Shown here piece by piece: positions 1 through 5,331 of a stretch of 5,331 nt of DNA. Under the pieces are notes generated by a model. That model was not told the DNA's origin and ran no database searches. It was given only the letters and a program-made list of their open reading frames with translations. The DNA is from Clostridiaceae bacterium (GTDB lineage: Bacteria > Bacillota > Clostridia > Oscillospirales > Butyricicoccaceae). How positions within the stretch are numbered: the first letter of the stretch is position 1; the number at the start of each line of letters is the position of its first letter. Location: assembly GCA_016293155.1 (NCBI GenBank), contig JAEDEU010000112.1:1-5331 (forward strand). Reading direction: 5' to 3'. A program made the position numbers and the translations under genes.

Positions 1-2
1 TT

Positions 3-122
3 CAGGCCGGCGGCGGCATCGTCGCCGACAGCATTCCGGAAAACGAATACATGGAATCGCAGAATAAGGCCGGTGCGGTCATCAGCGCCATCGAGCACGC
101 CGCGGAAATCAACGAGGCGTAA
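3..122 (+). CDS. trpE: Anthranilate synthase component I, C-terminal 39 residues (partial)
   Basis: Only the last 39 codons and the TAA stop are inside the window; bases 1-2 belong to the preceding codon. The readable tail begins QAGGGIVADS, followed by PENEYMES and NKAGAVISAIE. This is the standard C-terminal signature of the chorismate-binding domain of TrpE (typically QAGxGIVADSxPExEYxExxNKAxA). In the family, acidic residues of this segment help hold the Mg2+ of the chorismate site. TrpE takes ammonia from TrpG and converts chorismate to anthranilate and pyruvate in the cytoplasm. Related enzymes such as PabB and isochorismate synthase share the fold, but the immediately following trpG and the rest of the operon settle the identity as TrpE. 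The feedback-inhibition site in the N-terminal domain cannot be examined here. Confidence 0.95.
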   Translation, partial: QAGGGIVADSIPENEYMESQNKAGAVISAIEHAAEINEA

Positions 123-127
123 GGAGG
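121..127 (+). promoter_or_regulatory. Ribosome binding site of trpG, overlapping the trpE stop
   Basis: AAGGAGG is a near-perfect Shine-Dalgarno sequence 7 bases before the trpG ATG at 135. It shares bases with the trpE TAA stop (120-122), so ribosomes finishing trpE sit on the site used to start trpG. This would favour balanced production of the two subunits of anthranilate synthase; the coupling is inferred. Confidence 0.9.
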
Positions 128-134
128 AATCATC

Positions 135-695
135 ATGCTTTTACTGATCGACAACTACGACAGCTTTTCCTATAATCTGTATCAGCTCGCCGGCGGCATT
201 CAGCCGGATATCAAGGTCGTCCGAAATGACCGCATTACCATTGATGAGATCCGTGCGCTGGCACCATCCCATATCATCCTCTCCCCCGGTCCGGGTCGTC
301 CGTGTGACGCAGGTGTATGCGAGGATGTCATCCGCGAGCTGGCCGGCACGGTTCCGATTCTGGGCGTATGCCTCGGTCATCAGGCAATCTGCGAGGCACT
401 GGGCGGTACCGTCTGCCATGCGAAAAAGCTGATGCACGGCAAGCAGAGCGAGGTCTCCGTGGACAACGAAAGTCCGATCTTCCGCGGACTGCCCAAGACC
501 GTCAAGGTGGCGCGTTATCACTCTCTCATCGGCACCGATCTGCCGGATACCCTCAAGGTAATTTCCGCCGATCCGAACGGCGAGATCATGGCGGTCAGCT
601 GCGAGGAAAAGCAACTGTACGGATTACAGTTCCATCCGGAATCCATCCTGACCCCGGACGGACGCATTATGATGCAGAACTTCCTCAGCCTGTAA
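135..695 (+). CDS. trpG: Anthranilate synthase component II, glutamine amidotransferase subunit
   Basis: The protein has 186 residues, the normal length for a free-standing class I glutamine amidotransferase. It hydrolyses glutamine and channels ammonia to TrpE for anthranilate synthesis. It opens with the family start LLIDNYDSFSYNL (residues 3-15). The oxyanion-strand motif LSPGPGRP is at 49-56. The nucleophile elbow GVCLGHQAI is at 77-85, with catalytic Cys79. The catalytic His167 and Glu169 lie in QFHPES (165-170), and the conserved RYHSL is at 127-131, so the triad is complete. The ATG at 135 has an excellent ribosome binding site and gives the expected N-terminus. PabA of folate synthesis is nearly identical in sequence, and in some Firmicutes one protein serves both TrpE and PabB. 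Position between trpE and trpD makes TrpG the main role; a dual role cannot be excluded from this window. Confidence 0.97.
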   Translation: MLLLIDNYDSFSYNLYQLAGGIQPDIKVVRNDRITIDEIRALAPSHIILSPGPGRPCDAGVCEDVIRELAGTVPILGVCLGHQAICEALGGTVCHAKKLMHGKQSEVSVDNESPIFRGLPKTVKVARYHSLIGTDLPDTLKVISADPNGEIMAVSCEEKQLYGLQFHPESILTPDGRIMMQNFLSL

Positions 696-734
696 CAATA
701 TAAATTTCTGAACCGAACTCAAGGAGTGTTTGAT
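696..734 (+). other. trpG-trpD intergenic spacer
   Basis: This 39-base gap is the longest non-coding stretch in the operon and is clearly AT-rich (13 of 39 bases are G or C) compared with the GC-rich genes on both sides. It carries the trpD ribosome binding site at its 3' end. I see no inverted repeat that would make a terminator and no convincing -35/-10 pair. Confidence 0.8.
721..726 (+). promoter_or_regulatory. Ribosome binding site that fixes the trpD start at 735
   Basis: AAGGAG lies 8 bases before ATG 735, the usual spacing. The in-frame GTG at 726-728 overlaps the last base of this site, so it would have no usable Shine-Dalgarno. Translation therefore starts at 735, not 726. Confidence 0.85.
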
Positions 735-1766
735 ATGATTTGCGAAGCAATTGAAATGGCAATTAACGGCAGCGATCTCCCGCTGGATGTCGCGCGGGAG
801 GCAATGGATGAGATTATGTCCGGTCAGGCAACCAACGCACAGATTGCATCCTATCTGACCGCACTGCGCATGAAGGGCGAGACCATTGATGAGATCACCG
901 CAAGCGCGATGGTCATGCGCGACAAGGCAAAGAAGCTCGACCACAGCGGCGATCTGATGGAAATCGTCGGCACCGGCGGCGACAAGGCATTTACCTTCAA
1001 TATCTCCTCGGTTGCATCTCTGGTCATCGCCGCAGCAGGCATTCCGGTCGCAAAGCACGGCAACCGCAGCATGTCCTCCAAATGCGGCTCGGCAGACATT
1101 TTAGAGGCGCTTGGCGTCAACATTCAGCTCACGCCGGTGCAGAGCGCACAGGTGCTCGACGAGGTCGGCATCTGTTTCATGTTTGCCCAGCTCTATCATT
1201 CTTCCATGAAATATGCCGCTCCGGTTCGCCGCGAGATGGGCACCCGCACCCTGTTTAATGTGCTCGGTCCGCTGACCAGTCCGGCGGCGGCAACCCTGAA
1301 CCTGATCGGCGTATACGACAAAAATCTGGTTGAGCCGATTGCTCAGGTACTGGCAAATCTGGGTGTCAAGCGTGCGATTGTCGTCTGCGGCGGCGACGGT
1401 CTGGATGAAATCACCCTGACCCGCGAGACCATCGCCTGCGAGGTGGAGAACGGCAGACTTACTTCCTTTACCATTGACCCGAAGGACTTTGGCATGACCT
1501 GCTGCCAGCCGTCCGATCTGCTCGGCGGCGAACCGGCAGAGAACGCTCAAATTGCACTGGATATCCTGACCGGTAAGGACAAGGGACCAAAGCGCGATAT
1601 CGTCCTGCTGAATGCCGGCGCGTGCATCCACATGGCAAAGGATATCCCGTTTGCAGAGGGCGTCAAGCTCGCCGCCGAGATGATTGACAGCGGCGCGGCA
1701 TATGACACGCTTCAGAAGTATATTCAGGTTTCCAACGAAATCGCGGCACGAGGAGTAAGCGCATGA
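735..1766 (+). CDS. trpD: Anthranilate phosphoribosyltransferase
   Basis: The protein has 343 residues, typical of the family, and transfers phosphoribose from PRPP to anthranilate, the second step of the pathway. It has a small helical N-terminal domain (about 1-70) followed by the alpha/beta PRPP-binding domain. Visible motifs are the glycine-rich pyrophosphate loop GTGGD (79-83) followed by TFNIS (87-91), KHGNRSMSSK (107-116) with CGSADILEALG after it, and NVLGPLTSPA (175-184). The acidic pair Asp224-Glu225 in GDGLDE matches the Mg2+-binding DE of the family. The ATG at 735 is preferred over the in-frame GTG at 726 because AAGGAG sits 8 bases before it. TrpD is not fused to TrpG here, unlike in enteric bacteria. 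Pyrimidine-nucleoside phosphorylases share the fold, but the motifs and context leave little doubt. Its end overlaps the trpC start by four bases. Confidence 0.97.
   Translation: MICEAIEMAINGSDLPLDVAREAMDEIMSGQATNAQIASYLTALRMKGETIDEITASAMVMRDKAKKLDHSGDLMEIVGTGGDKAFTFNISSVASLVIAAAGIPVAKHGNRSMSSKCGSADILEALGVNIQLTPVQSAQVLDEVGICFMFAQLYHSSMKYAAPVRREMGTRTLFNVLGPLTSPAAATLNLIGVYDKNLVEPIAQVLANLGVKRAIVVCGGDGLDEITLTRETIACEVENGRLTSFTIDPKDFGMTCCQPSDLLGGEPAENAQIALDILTGKDKGPKRDIVLLNAGACIHMAKDIPFAEGVKLAAEMIDSGAAYDTLQKYIQVSNEIAARGVSA
1750..1755 (+). promoter_or_regulatory. Ribosome binding site of trpC, inside trpD
   Basis: GAGGAG lies within the last codons of trpD, 7 bases before the trpC ATG. The trpD stop and trpC start overlap as ATGA (1763-1766), a typical translational-coupling junction. 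Confidence 0.85.
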
Positions 1767-2542
1767 TTTTACAGACACTGGCAGACTGCACGAGAGCGCG
1801 TGTCGCACAGGAAAAGAAAACCGTACCGCCGGAGCTGGTGCGCGAAAAGGCACGCTCCCTCCCTGTCGGCAGAGGCACGGCGTTCTTTGACAACCTCGCC
1901 GCGCAGGGTATGAGCTTCATCTGCGAGGTCAAGCGCGCTTCCCCGTCCAAGGGCATGATTGCGGATCACTTCCCCTATCTGGACATCGCAAGAGATTACG
2001 AGACCGCAGGTGCATCCGCAATTTCCGTCCTCACCGAGCCGGAATACTTCAAGGGCTCGGATCTCTACCTCAAGGAAATCGCCTCTGCCGTATCCACTCC
2101 GGTGCTGCGCAAGGATTTTACGGTTGACCCGTATCAGATTTATCAGGCACGCATTCTGGGCGCATCCGCCGTCCTGCTGATCTGCGCCCTGCTGGATACC
2201 AAAACCATCCATGAATATCTGGGGATTTGTCACGATCTCGGACTCTCCGCTATCGTGGAAGCACACGACGAGGCAGAGGTGCGCTCCGCACTGGATGCCG
2301 GGGCAGACATCATCGGTGTCAACAACCGCAACCTCAAGGATTTCACCGTCAGTCTGGACAACAGCCTGAATCTACGCCCGCTCGTGCCGCCGGAAAAGCT
2401 GTTTGTCGCGGAGAGCGGCATCAAAACCCCGGATCACATCCGCACACTGGAGCAGGCAGGCGTAAACGCCGTGCTCATCGGTGAGACGCTGATGCGTGCA
2501 CCGGACAAATCCGCCATGCTCCGTGAGCTGAGAGGGCACTGA
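1763..2542 (+). CDS. trpC: Indole-3-glycerol-phosphate synthase
   Basis: The 259-residue protein is a single-domain (beta/alpha)8 barrel of normal length. It decarboxylates and closes 1-(2-carboxyphenylamino)-1-deoxyribulose 5-phosphate to indole-3-glycerol phosphate. The signature CEVKRASPSKG (54-64) supplies Glu55 and Lys57. LRKDF (115-119) supplies the general-acid Lys117. Glu166 in IVEAH, Asn188 in GVNNRNL and Glu217-Ser218 in AESGI complete the active-site set known from the archaeal and E. coli enzymes. The C-terminal phosphate-binding loop is VLIGETLMR (237-245). The ATG start overlaps the trpD stop as ATGA and is preceded by GAGGAG. TrpC and TrpF are separate genes, unlike the fused enteric enzyme. 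TrpF follows after one base, so the two consecutive barrel enzymes are probably made at similar levels. Confidence 0.97.
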   Translation: MILQTLADCTRARVAQEKKTVPPELVREKARSLPVGRGTAFFDNLAAQGMSFICEVKRASPSKGMIADHFPYLDIARDYETAGASAISVLTEPEYFKGSDLYLKEIASAVSTPVLRKDFTVDPYQIYQARILGASAVLLICALLDTKTIHEYLGICHDLGLSAIVEAHDEAEVRSALDAGADIIGVNNRNLKDFTVSLDNSLNLRPLVPPEKLFVAESGIKTPDHIRTLEQAGVNAVLIGETLMRAPDKSAMLRELRGH

Positions 2543-2543
2543 T

Positions 2544-3155
2544 ATGAAGATCAAAATCTGTGGTCTGATGCGTCCAAGTGATATCGAAGCGGTCAACTGC
2601 TGCCGCCCGGACTATGTCGGCTTTGTGTTCGCCCCTACCAGACGCTTTGTGTCGGATGAACAGGCAATGATTCTAAAGGGTATGCTCGATCCGTCCATCC
2701 CCGCTGTGGGCGTGTTTGTAAACGAGCCGATTGACCATGTGGTTTCCCTGTGTGAGCGCGGCATCATCGACCTGATCCAGCTGCACGGCGACGAAACCGA
2801 GGAATATATTGCGCATCTGCGTGCCCGGGTGAGCAACCCGATCATCCGCGCCCTGCGCGTGCAGTCCACAGAACAAATCGCAGAGGCAGACGCGAAAGGA
2901 TTTGACTATTTGCTGCTGGACGCGTACAATAAGAAAATGTACGGCGGCACCGGTGAGCGCTTTCAGTGGTCTCTGATTCCGCCGCTGAACACCCCGTATT
3001 TTCTCGCCGGAGGGCTGGATGAGACTAATTTGAACGAGGCAGCCTCCTCTACCGGCGCAATGTGTCTGGATCTTTCCAGCAGCGCGGAAACCAACGGCGT
3101 GAAGGATCCCGAAAAAATCCGTCGGCTGGTTTCCATCGTCAGAAGTATTACATAA
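2544..3155 (+). CDS. trpF: Phosphoribosylanthranilate isomerase
   Basis: This 203-residue (beta/alpha)8 barrel carries out the Amadori rearrangement of phosphoribosylanthranilate, the step before TrpC. The N-terminus MKIKICGLMR holds the catalytic base Cys6, and LLLDAYNK (123-130) holds the catalytic acid Asp126. Other family motifs are GFVFAPTRR (26-34), VGVFVNE (55-61), IQLHGDE (78-84), GGTGERF (134-140) and FLAGGL (153-158). The C-terminal phosphate loop reads DLSSSAETNGVKD (176-188) where most relatives have SSGVE, a mild variation. The ATG is one base after the trpC stop, with AGAGGG 7 bases upstream inside trpC, so translation is probably coupled. HisA can do the same chemistry in some actinobacteria, but the KICG start and operon position show a true TrpF. 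Confidence 0.97.
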   Translation: MKIKICGLMRPSDIEAVNCCRPDYVGFVFAPTRRFVSDEQAMILKGMLDPSIPAVGVFVNEPIDHVVSLCERGIIDLIQLHGDETEEYIAHLRARVSNPIIRALRVQSTEQIAEADAKGFDYLLLDAYNKKMYGGTGERFQWSLIPPLNTPYFLAGGLDETNLNEAASSTGAMCLDLSSSAETNGVKDPEKIRRLVSIVRSIT

Positions 3156-3157
3156 TG

Positions 3158-3163
3158 AAGGAG
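3158..3163 (+). promoter_or_regulatory. Ribosome binding site of trpB
   Basis: AAGGAG lies in the 16-base trpF-trpB gap, 8 bases before the trpB ATG at 3172. It gives trpB its own strong start in addition to any coupling with trpF. Confidence 0.85.
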
Positions 3164-3171
3164 TAACGCAA

Positions 3172-4356
3172 ATGTCTAAAGGCAGATTTGGCATTCACGG
3201 AGGACAGTATCTTCCGGAAACGCTTATGAATGCTGTCATCGAGCTGGAGCAGGCTTATGACAAATATAAAAATGATCCCGAATTCAATGCAGAGCTGACC
3301 AAGCTCTTTAACGAATATGCAGGTCGTCCGTCTCTGCTGTACTATGCAAAAAACATGACCGAGGATCTGGGCGGCTGCAAGATCTATCTCAAGCGCGAGG
3401 ATCTGAACCACACCGGTTCACACAAGATCAACAATGTACTCGGTCAGACCCTGCTTGCCAAGCGTATGGGCAAGACCCGTGTCATCGCGGAGACCGGTGC
3501 AGGTCAGCACGGCGTGGCAACCGCTACCGCCGCTGCACTGCTCGGCATGGAGTGCGAAATCTTCATGGGCAAGGAGGACACCGAGCGTCAGGCGCTCAAT
3601 GTCTACCGCATGGAACTGCTCGGTGCAAAGGTGCATCCGGTTTCCAGCGGTACCGGCACGCTCAAGGATGCAGTCAATGAGACTATGCGCGAGTGGTCCG
3701 GCCGCTGTGACGATACCTTATATGTCCTCGGCTCGGTCATGGGTCCGCACCCGTTCCCGACCATCGTCCGCGACTTCCAGAGCGTCATCAGCAAGGAGAT
3801 CAAGGCACAGATGCTTGAGGCAGAGGGCAGACTGCCGGACGTGGTGCTCGCCTGCGTCGGCGGCGGCTCCAACGCGATGGGCGCCTTCTACAACTTTATT
3901 GAAGACAAGAGCGTGCGCCTGATCGGCTGCGAGGCGGCAGGACGCGGCGCAGATACCCCGGAAACCGCTGCAACGATTGCCACCGGCCGCGAGGGTATTT
4001 TCCACGGCATGAAATCCTACTTCTGCCAGAACGAATACGGTCAGATCGCGCCGGTTTATTCCATCTCCGCAGGTCTGGATTATCCGGGCATCGGACCGGA
4101 GCACGCCTACCTGCACGACATCGGACGCGCACAGTATGTGCCGGTCACGGACGATGAGGCGGTCAATGCGTTTGAATATCTCTCCCGCAAGGAGGGCATC
4201 ATTCCGGCGATCGAGAGTGCGCACGCGGTCGCCCATGCGATGAAGCTCGCACCGACCATGGACAAGGATCAGATCATGGTTATCAACATTTCCGGACGCG
4301 GCGACAAGGACTGTGCCGCAATCGCCCGTTACAGAGGAGTCGAAATCTATGAGTAA
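3172..4356 (+). CDS. trpB: Tryptophan synthase beta subunit
   Basis: The 394-residue PLP enzyme condenses indole with L-serine to make tryptophan in the alpha2beta2 complex. The N-terminal GRFGIHGGQYLPETL (4-18) is the standard TrpB1 opening. The PLP Schiff-base lysine is Lys85 in HTGSHKINN (80-88). Glu107 in AETGAGQHG is the catalytic acid-base residue. GGGSN (230-234) binds the cofactor phosphate. Asp303 in the GLDYPGIGPEH region, Glu348 in PAIESAHA and Ser375 in SGRGDKD match the known functional residues at a constant offset of two from the Salmonella protein. LGSVMGPHPFP (186-196) is also typical. Length and the intact region for alpha-subunit contact point to the complex-forming TrpB1 type, not the stand-alone TrpB2. 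The last bases overlap the trpA start, consistent with 1:1 synthesis of the two subunits. Confidence 0.98.
   Translation: MSKGRFGIHGGQYLPETLMNAVIELEQAYDKYKNDPEFNAELTKLFNEYAGRPSLLYYAKNMTEDLGGCKIYLKREDLNHTGSHKINNVLGQTLLAKRMGKTRVIAETGAGQHGVATATAAALLGMECEIFMGKEDTERQALNVYRMELLGAKVHPVSSGTGTLKDAVNETMREWSGRCDDTLYVLGSVMGPHPFPTIVRDFQSVISKEIKAQMLEAEGRLPDVVLACVGGGSNAMGAFYNFIEDKSVRLIGCEAAGRGADTPETAATIATGREGIFHGMKSYFCQNEYGQIAPVYSISAGLDYPGIGPEHAYLHDIGRAQYVPVTDDEAVNAFEYLSRKEGIIPAIESAHAVAHAMKLAPTMDKDQIMVINISGRGDKDCAAIARYRGVEIYE
4334..4339 (+). promoter_or_regulatory. Ribosome binding site that fixes the trpA start at 4349
   Basis: GAGGAG, inside the end of trpB, lies 9 bases before ATG 4349. An in-frame GTG at 4313 has no purine-rich site at a suitable distance and would add 12 residues not expected in the family, so 4349 is the start. 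Confidence 0.85.
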
Positions 4357-5128
4357 GATCACCAATGCATTCACCGCAGGCAAGGCATTTATTCCGTTTA
4401 TCACCTGCGGCGATCCGAATCTTGAAACCACCGAGCGCGTTGTCCTTGCCATGGCAGAGGCGGGCGCGGACATCATCGAGCTCGGCATTCCGTTTTCCGA
4501 TCCGACCGCCGAGGGTCCTGTCATTCAGGCGGCAAGCGAACGTGCTCTGGAAAACGGAACCACGACGGATGATATCTTTGACATGGTACGCCGTCTGCGC
4601 GAGAAAATCTCCACTCCGCTGGTATTTATGACCTATGCCAATGTCGTCTTTTCCTATGGCACCGAGCGTTTCCTGTCCATCTGCGAGGAGCTGGATGTCA
4701 ACGGTCTGATTCTGCCGGACGTGCCGTATGAGGAAAAGGACGAGTTTTTCGACTGCTGTACCGCACACAAGGTGGATATGATTTCGCTGATTGCCCCGAC
4801 CTCCCACGACCGCATCCGCATGATCGCAAAGGATGCCGTCGGCTTTGTCTACTGCGTATCCTCCATGGGTGTCACCGGTGTGCGCAGCGAAATCAAGACC
4901 GACCTCGGCGAGATGGTGCGTCTTGTCAAGGAGACCAACCCGGATATCCCGTGTGCCATCGGCTTCGGCATCTCCACTCCGGAACAGGCATACCAGATGA
5001 CCCGCATTGCAGACGGTGCGATTGTCGGCTCTGCCATCGTGCGCATCGTCGCCGAGCAGGGCGAAAATGCCGTCGAGGCTGTCCGCGAGTATGTGTCTGC
5101 CATGAAGCAGGCATGTCTGAGAGGATAA
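4349..5128 (+). CDS. trpA: Tryptophan synthase alpha subunit
   Basis: The 259-residue (beta/alpha)8 barrel cleaves indole-3-glycerol phosphate to glyceraldehyde 3-phosphate and indole, which passes through the tunnel to TrpB. The N-terminus runs into FIPFITCGDPN (14-24), as in the family. Catalytic Glu44 is in IELGIPFSDP (43-52). The second catalytic position, Asp60 in the Salmonella enzyme (PLADGP), is Glu55 here (PTAEGP), a conservative change. FMTYANVVFSYG (93-104) corresponds to loop 2, whose residues contact the beta subunit. The mobile loop 6 SSMGVTGVRS (171-180) carries the conserved Thr176. Phosphate is bound by GFGIS (205-209) and GAIVGSAIV (223-231). The start at 4349 overlaps the trpB stop by 8 bases and has its own ribosome binding site. 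The protein is complete, and no terminator follows before the next gene. Confidence 0.97.
   Translation: MSKITNAFTAGKAFIPFITCGDPNLETTERVVLAMAEAGADIIELGIPFSDPTAEGPVIQAASERALENGTTTDDIFDMVRRLREKISTPLVFMTYANVVFSYGTERFLSICEELDVNGLILPDVPYEEKDEFFDCCTAHKVDMISLIAPTSHDRIRMIAKDAVGFVYCVSSMGVTGVRSEIKTDLGEMVRLVKETNPDIPCAIGFGISTPEQAYQMTRIADGAIVGSAIVRIVAEQGENAVEAVREYVSAMKQACLRG
5119..5125 (+). promoter_or_regulatory. Ribosome binding site of the gene after trpA
   Basis: GAGAGGA overlaps the last codons of trpA and lies 6 bases before ATG 5132. It supports the start of the downstream gene and its translation from the trp transcript. Confidence 0.7.
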
Positions 5129-5131
5129 GCC

Positions 5132-5331
5132 ATGAAGATTACCGTATTGGTAGAAAACACCTCGGATTTCCTGCCGACTCGGCACGGACTGAGCCTGTAC
5201 ATCGAAACCGAATTGCATAAAATCCTGTTCGACATGGGACCGGATGAGACCTTTTTGCAGAACGCCGAAACGCTTGGAATTGATCTCAGCACAGTAGATA
5301 TTGCCTTTCTGTCACACGGGCATTATGACCA
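5132..5331 (+). CDS. Metallo-beta-lactamase-fold protein, COG1237-like, N-terminal part (partial)
   Basis: Sixty-six codons are readable before the window ends, starting MKITVLVENT. The segment HGLSLYIET (18-26), then ILFDMGP (31-37), and SHGHYD (61-66) with a next codon beginning CA (probably His) match the start of the metallo-beta-lactamase superfamily, whose HxHxDH motif binds two metal ions. The VENT...HGLS...SHGHYDH arrangement is characteristic of COG1237. Members of that group are often labelled dihydropterin-ribofuranosylaminobenzene phosphate synthase after an archaeal protein; the bacterial function is not well established, so I give no specific reaction. It appears cytoplasmic, with no signal peptide or membrane segment in the visible part. 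Typical relatives have roughly 250-280 residues, so about three quarters is missing. It begins 3 bases after the trpA stop with a ribosome binding site, which suggests transcription with the operon. The in-frame trpA stop rules out an earlier start. Confidence 0.85.
   Translation, partial: MKITVLVENTSDFLPTRHGLSLYIETELHKILFDMGPDETFLQNAETLGIDLSTVDIAFLSHGHYD

Larger units (their letters stand above)
3..5128 (+). other. trp operon trpE(partial)-G-D-C-F-B-A
   Basis: Seven trp genes lie head to tail on one strand with junctions of 12, 39, -4, 1, 16 and -8 bases. Nothing resembling a terminator or an internal promoter was seen between them, so they are probably one transcript. The six complete genes encode every step from anthranilate to tryptophan plus the amidotransferase subunit of the first step. 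Gene order follows the classical EGDCFBA arrangement, with each function in its own gene and no fusions. The operon's promoter and leader control region lie outside the window, upstream of trpE. Confidence 0.95.

Noticed and set aside
1..134. trp leader, T-box or TRAP-type attenuator
   Set aside because: The window begins inside trpE, so any leader lies upstream and out of view. The trpE-trpG junction holds only a stop and a ribosome binding site.
696..720. Possible internal promoter before trpD (ATATAAAT-like stretch)
   Set aside because: Only a loose -10-like AT-rich stretch, with no -35 element at proper spacing; not enough to call.
1101..1853. Minus-strand open frame (250 codons) opposite trpD and trpC
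   Set aside because: It lies entirely opposite trpD and the 5' part of trpC, and its composition and lack of motifs mark it as a shadow frame.
3434..3922. Plus-strand alternative frame (162 codons) inside trpB
   Set aside because: Ser/Arg/Ala-rich low-information translation in a shifted frame of trpB; no independent support.
4313..4348. In-frame GTG upstream as a longer trpA start
   Set aside because: No suitable ribosome binding site, a 43-base overlap with trpB, and an N-terminal extension not expected for TrpA. ATG 4349 with GAGGAG is better.
3718..4524. Minus-strand open frame (268 codons) opposite trpB and the start of trpA
   Set aside because: No family resemblance, and it is fully explained as a shadow of two conserved genes.
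5115..5135. Terminator after trpA
   Set aside because: Only 3 bases separate trpA from the next start, and there is no hairpin with a T-run.
4283..5218. Long minus-strand open frame (311 codons) opposite trpA
   Set aside because: It lies opposite trpA and the start of the next gene, and its translation has no recognisable motifs. Codon bias of the GC-rich plus-strand genes commonly leaves long open antisense frames.

Overview
The window is a nearly complete tryptophan biosynthesis operon, all on the + strand, in the order trpE(3' end)-trpG-trpD-trpC-trpF-trpB-trpA. A further gene, cut off by the window edge, follows 3 bases after trpA. Strong purine-rich ribosome binding sites, separate (unfused) trpG, trpD, trpC and trpF genes, and the style of the proteins (for example the Cys-containing PRPP loop of TrpD and the TAEGP active-site loop of TrpA) suggest a Gram-positive anaerobe of the class Clostridia. 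The coding sequence looks moderately GC-rich, which fits an Oscillospirales/Butyricicoccaceae-type gut bacterium. That placement is an inference from gene style, not a database match.

Layout: 3-122 is the C-terminus of anthranilate synthase component I (TrpE). 135-695 is the glutamine amidotransferase TrpG. After a 39-base AT-rich gap, 735-1766 is anthranilate phosphoribosyltransferase TrpD. TrpC (1763-2542) overlaps trpD by 4 bases. TrpF (2544-3155) follows after 1 base and TrpB (3172-4356) after 16 bases. TrpA (4349-5128) overlaps trpB by 8 bases. From 5132 to the window end is the N-terminus of a metallo-beta-lactamase-fold protein resembling COG1237. No stretch over 40 bases lacks a gene, and I see no RNA gene, mobile element, CRISPR array, promoter or terminator.

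The genes work as one pathway. TrpE/TrpG make anthranilate from chorismate and glutamine. TrpD adds the phosphoribosyl group from PRPP, TrpF isomerises the product, and TrpC closes the indole ring to give indole-3-glycerol phosphate. TrpA releases indole into the tunnel to TrpB, which joins it to serine. All the expected catalytic residues are visible, with one conservative change: Glu replaces the usual catalytic Asp in TrpA. Any leader, attenuator or T-box that controls the operon would lie upstream of trpE, outside the window.

This is mostly an ordinary, intact housekeeping operon. The point most worth following up is the metallo-hydrolase-like gene placed as if it were an eighth operon member.
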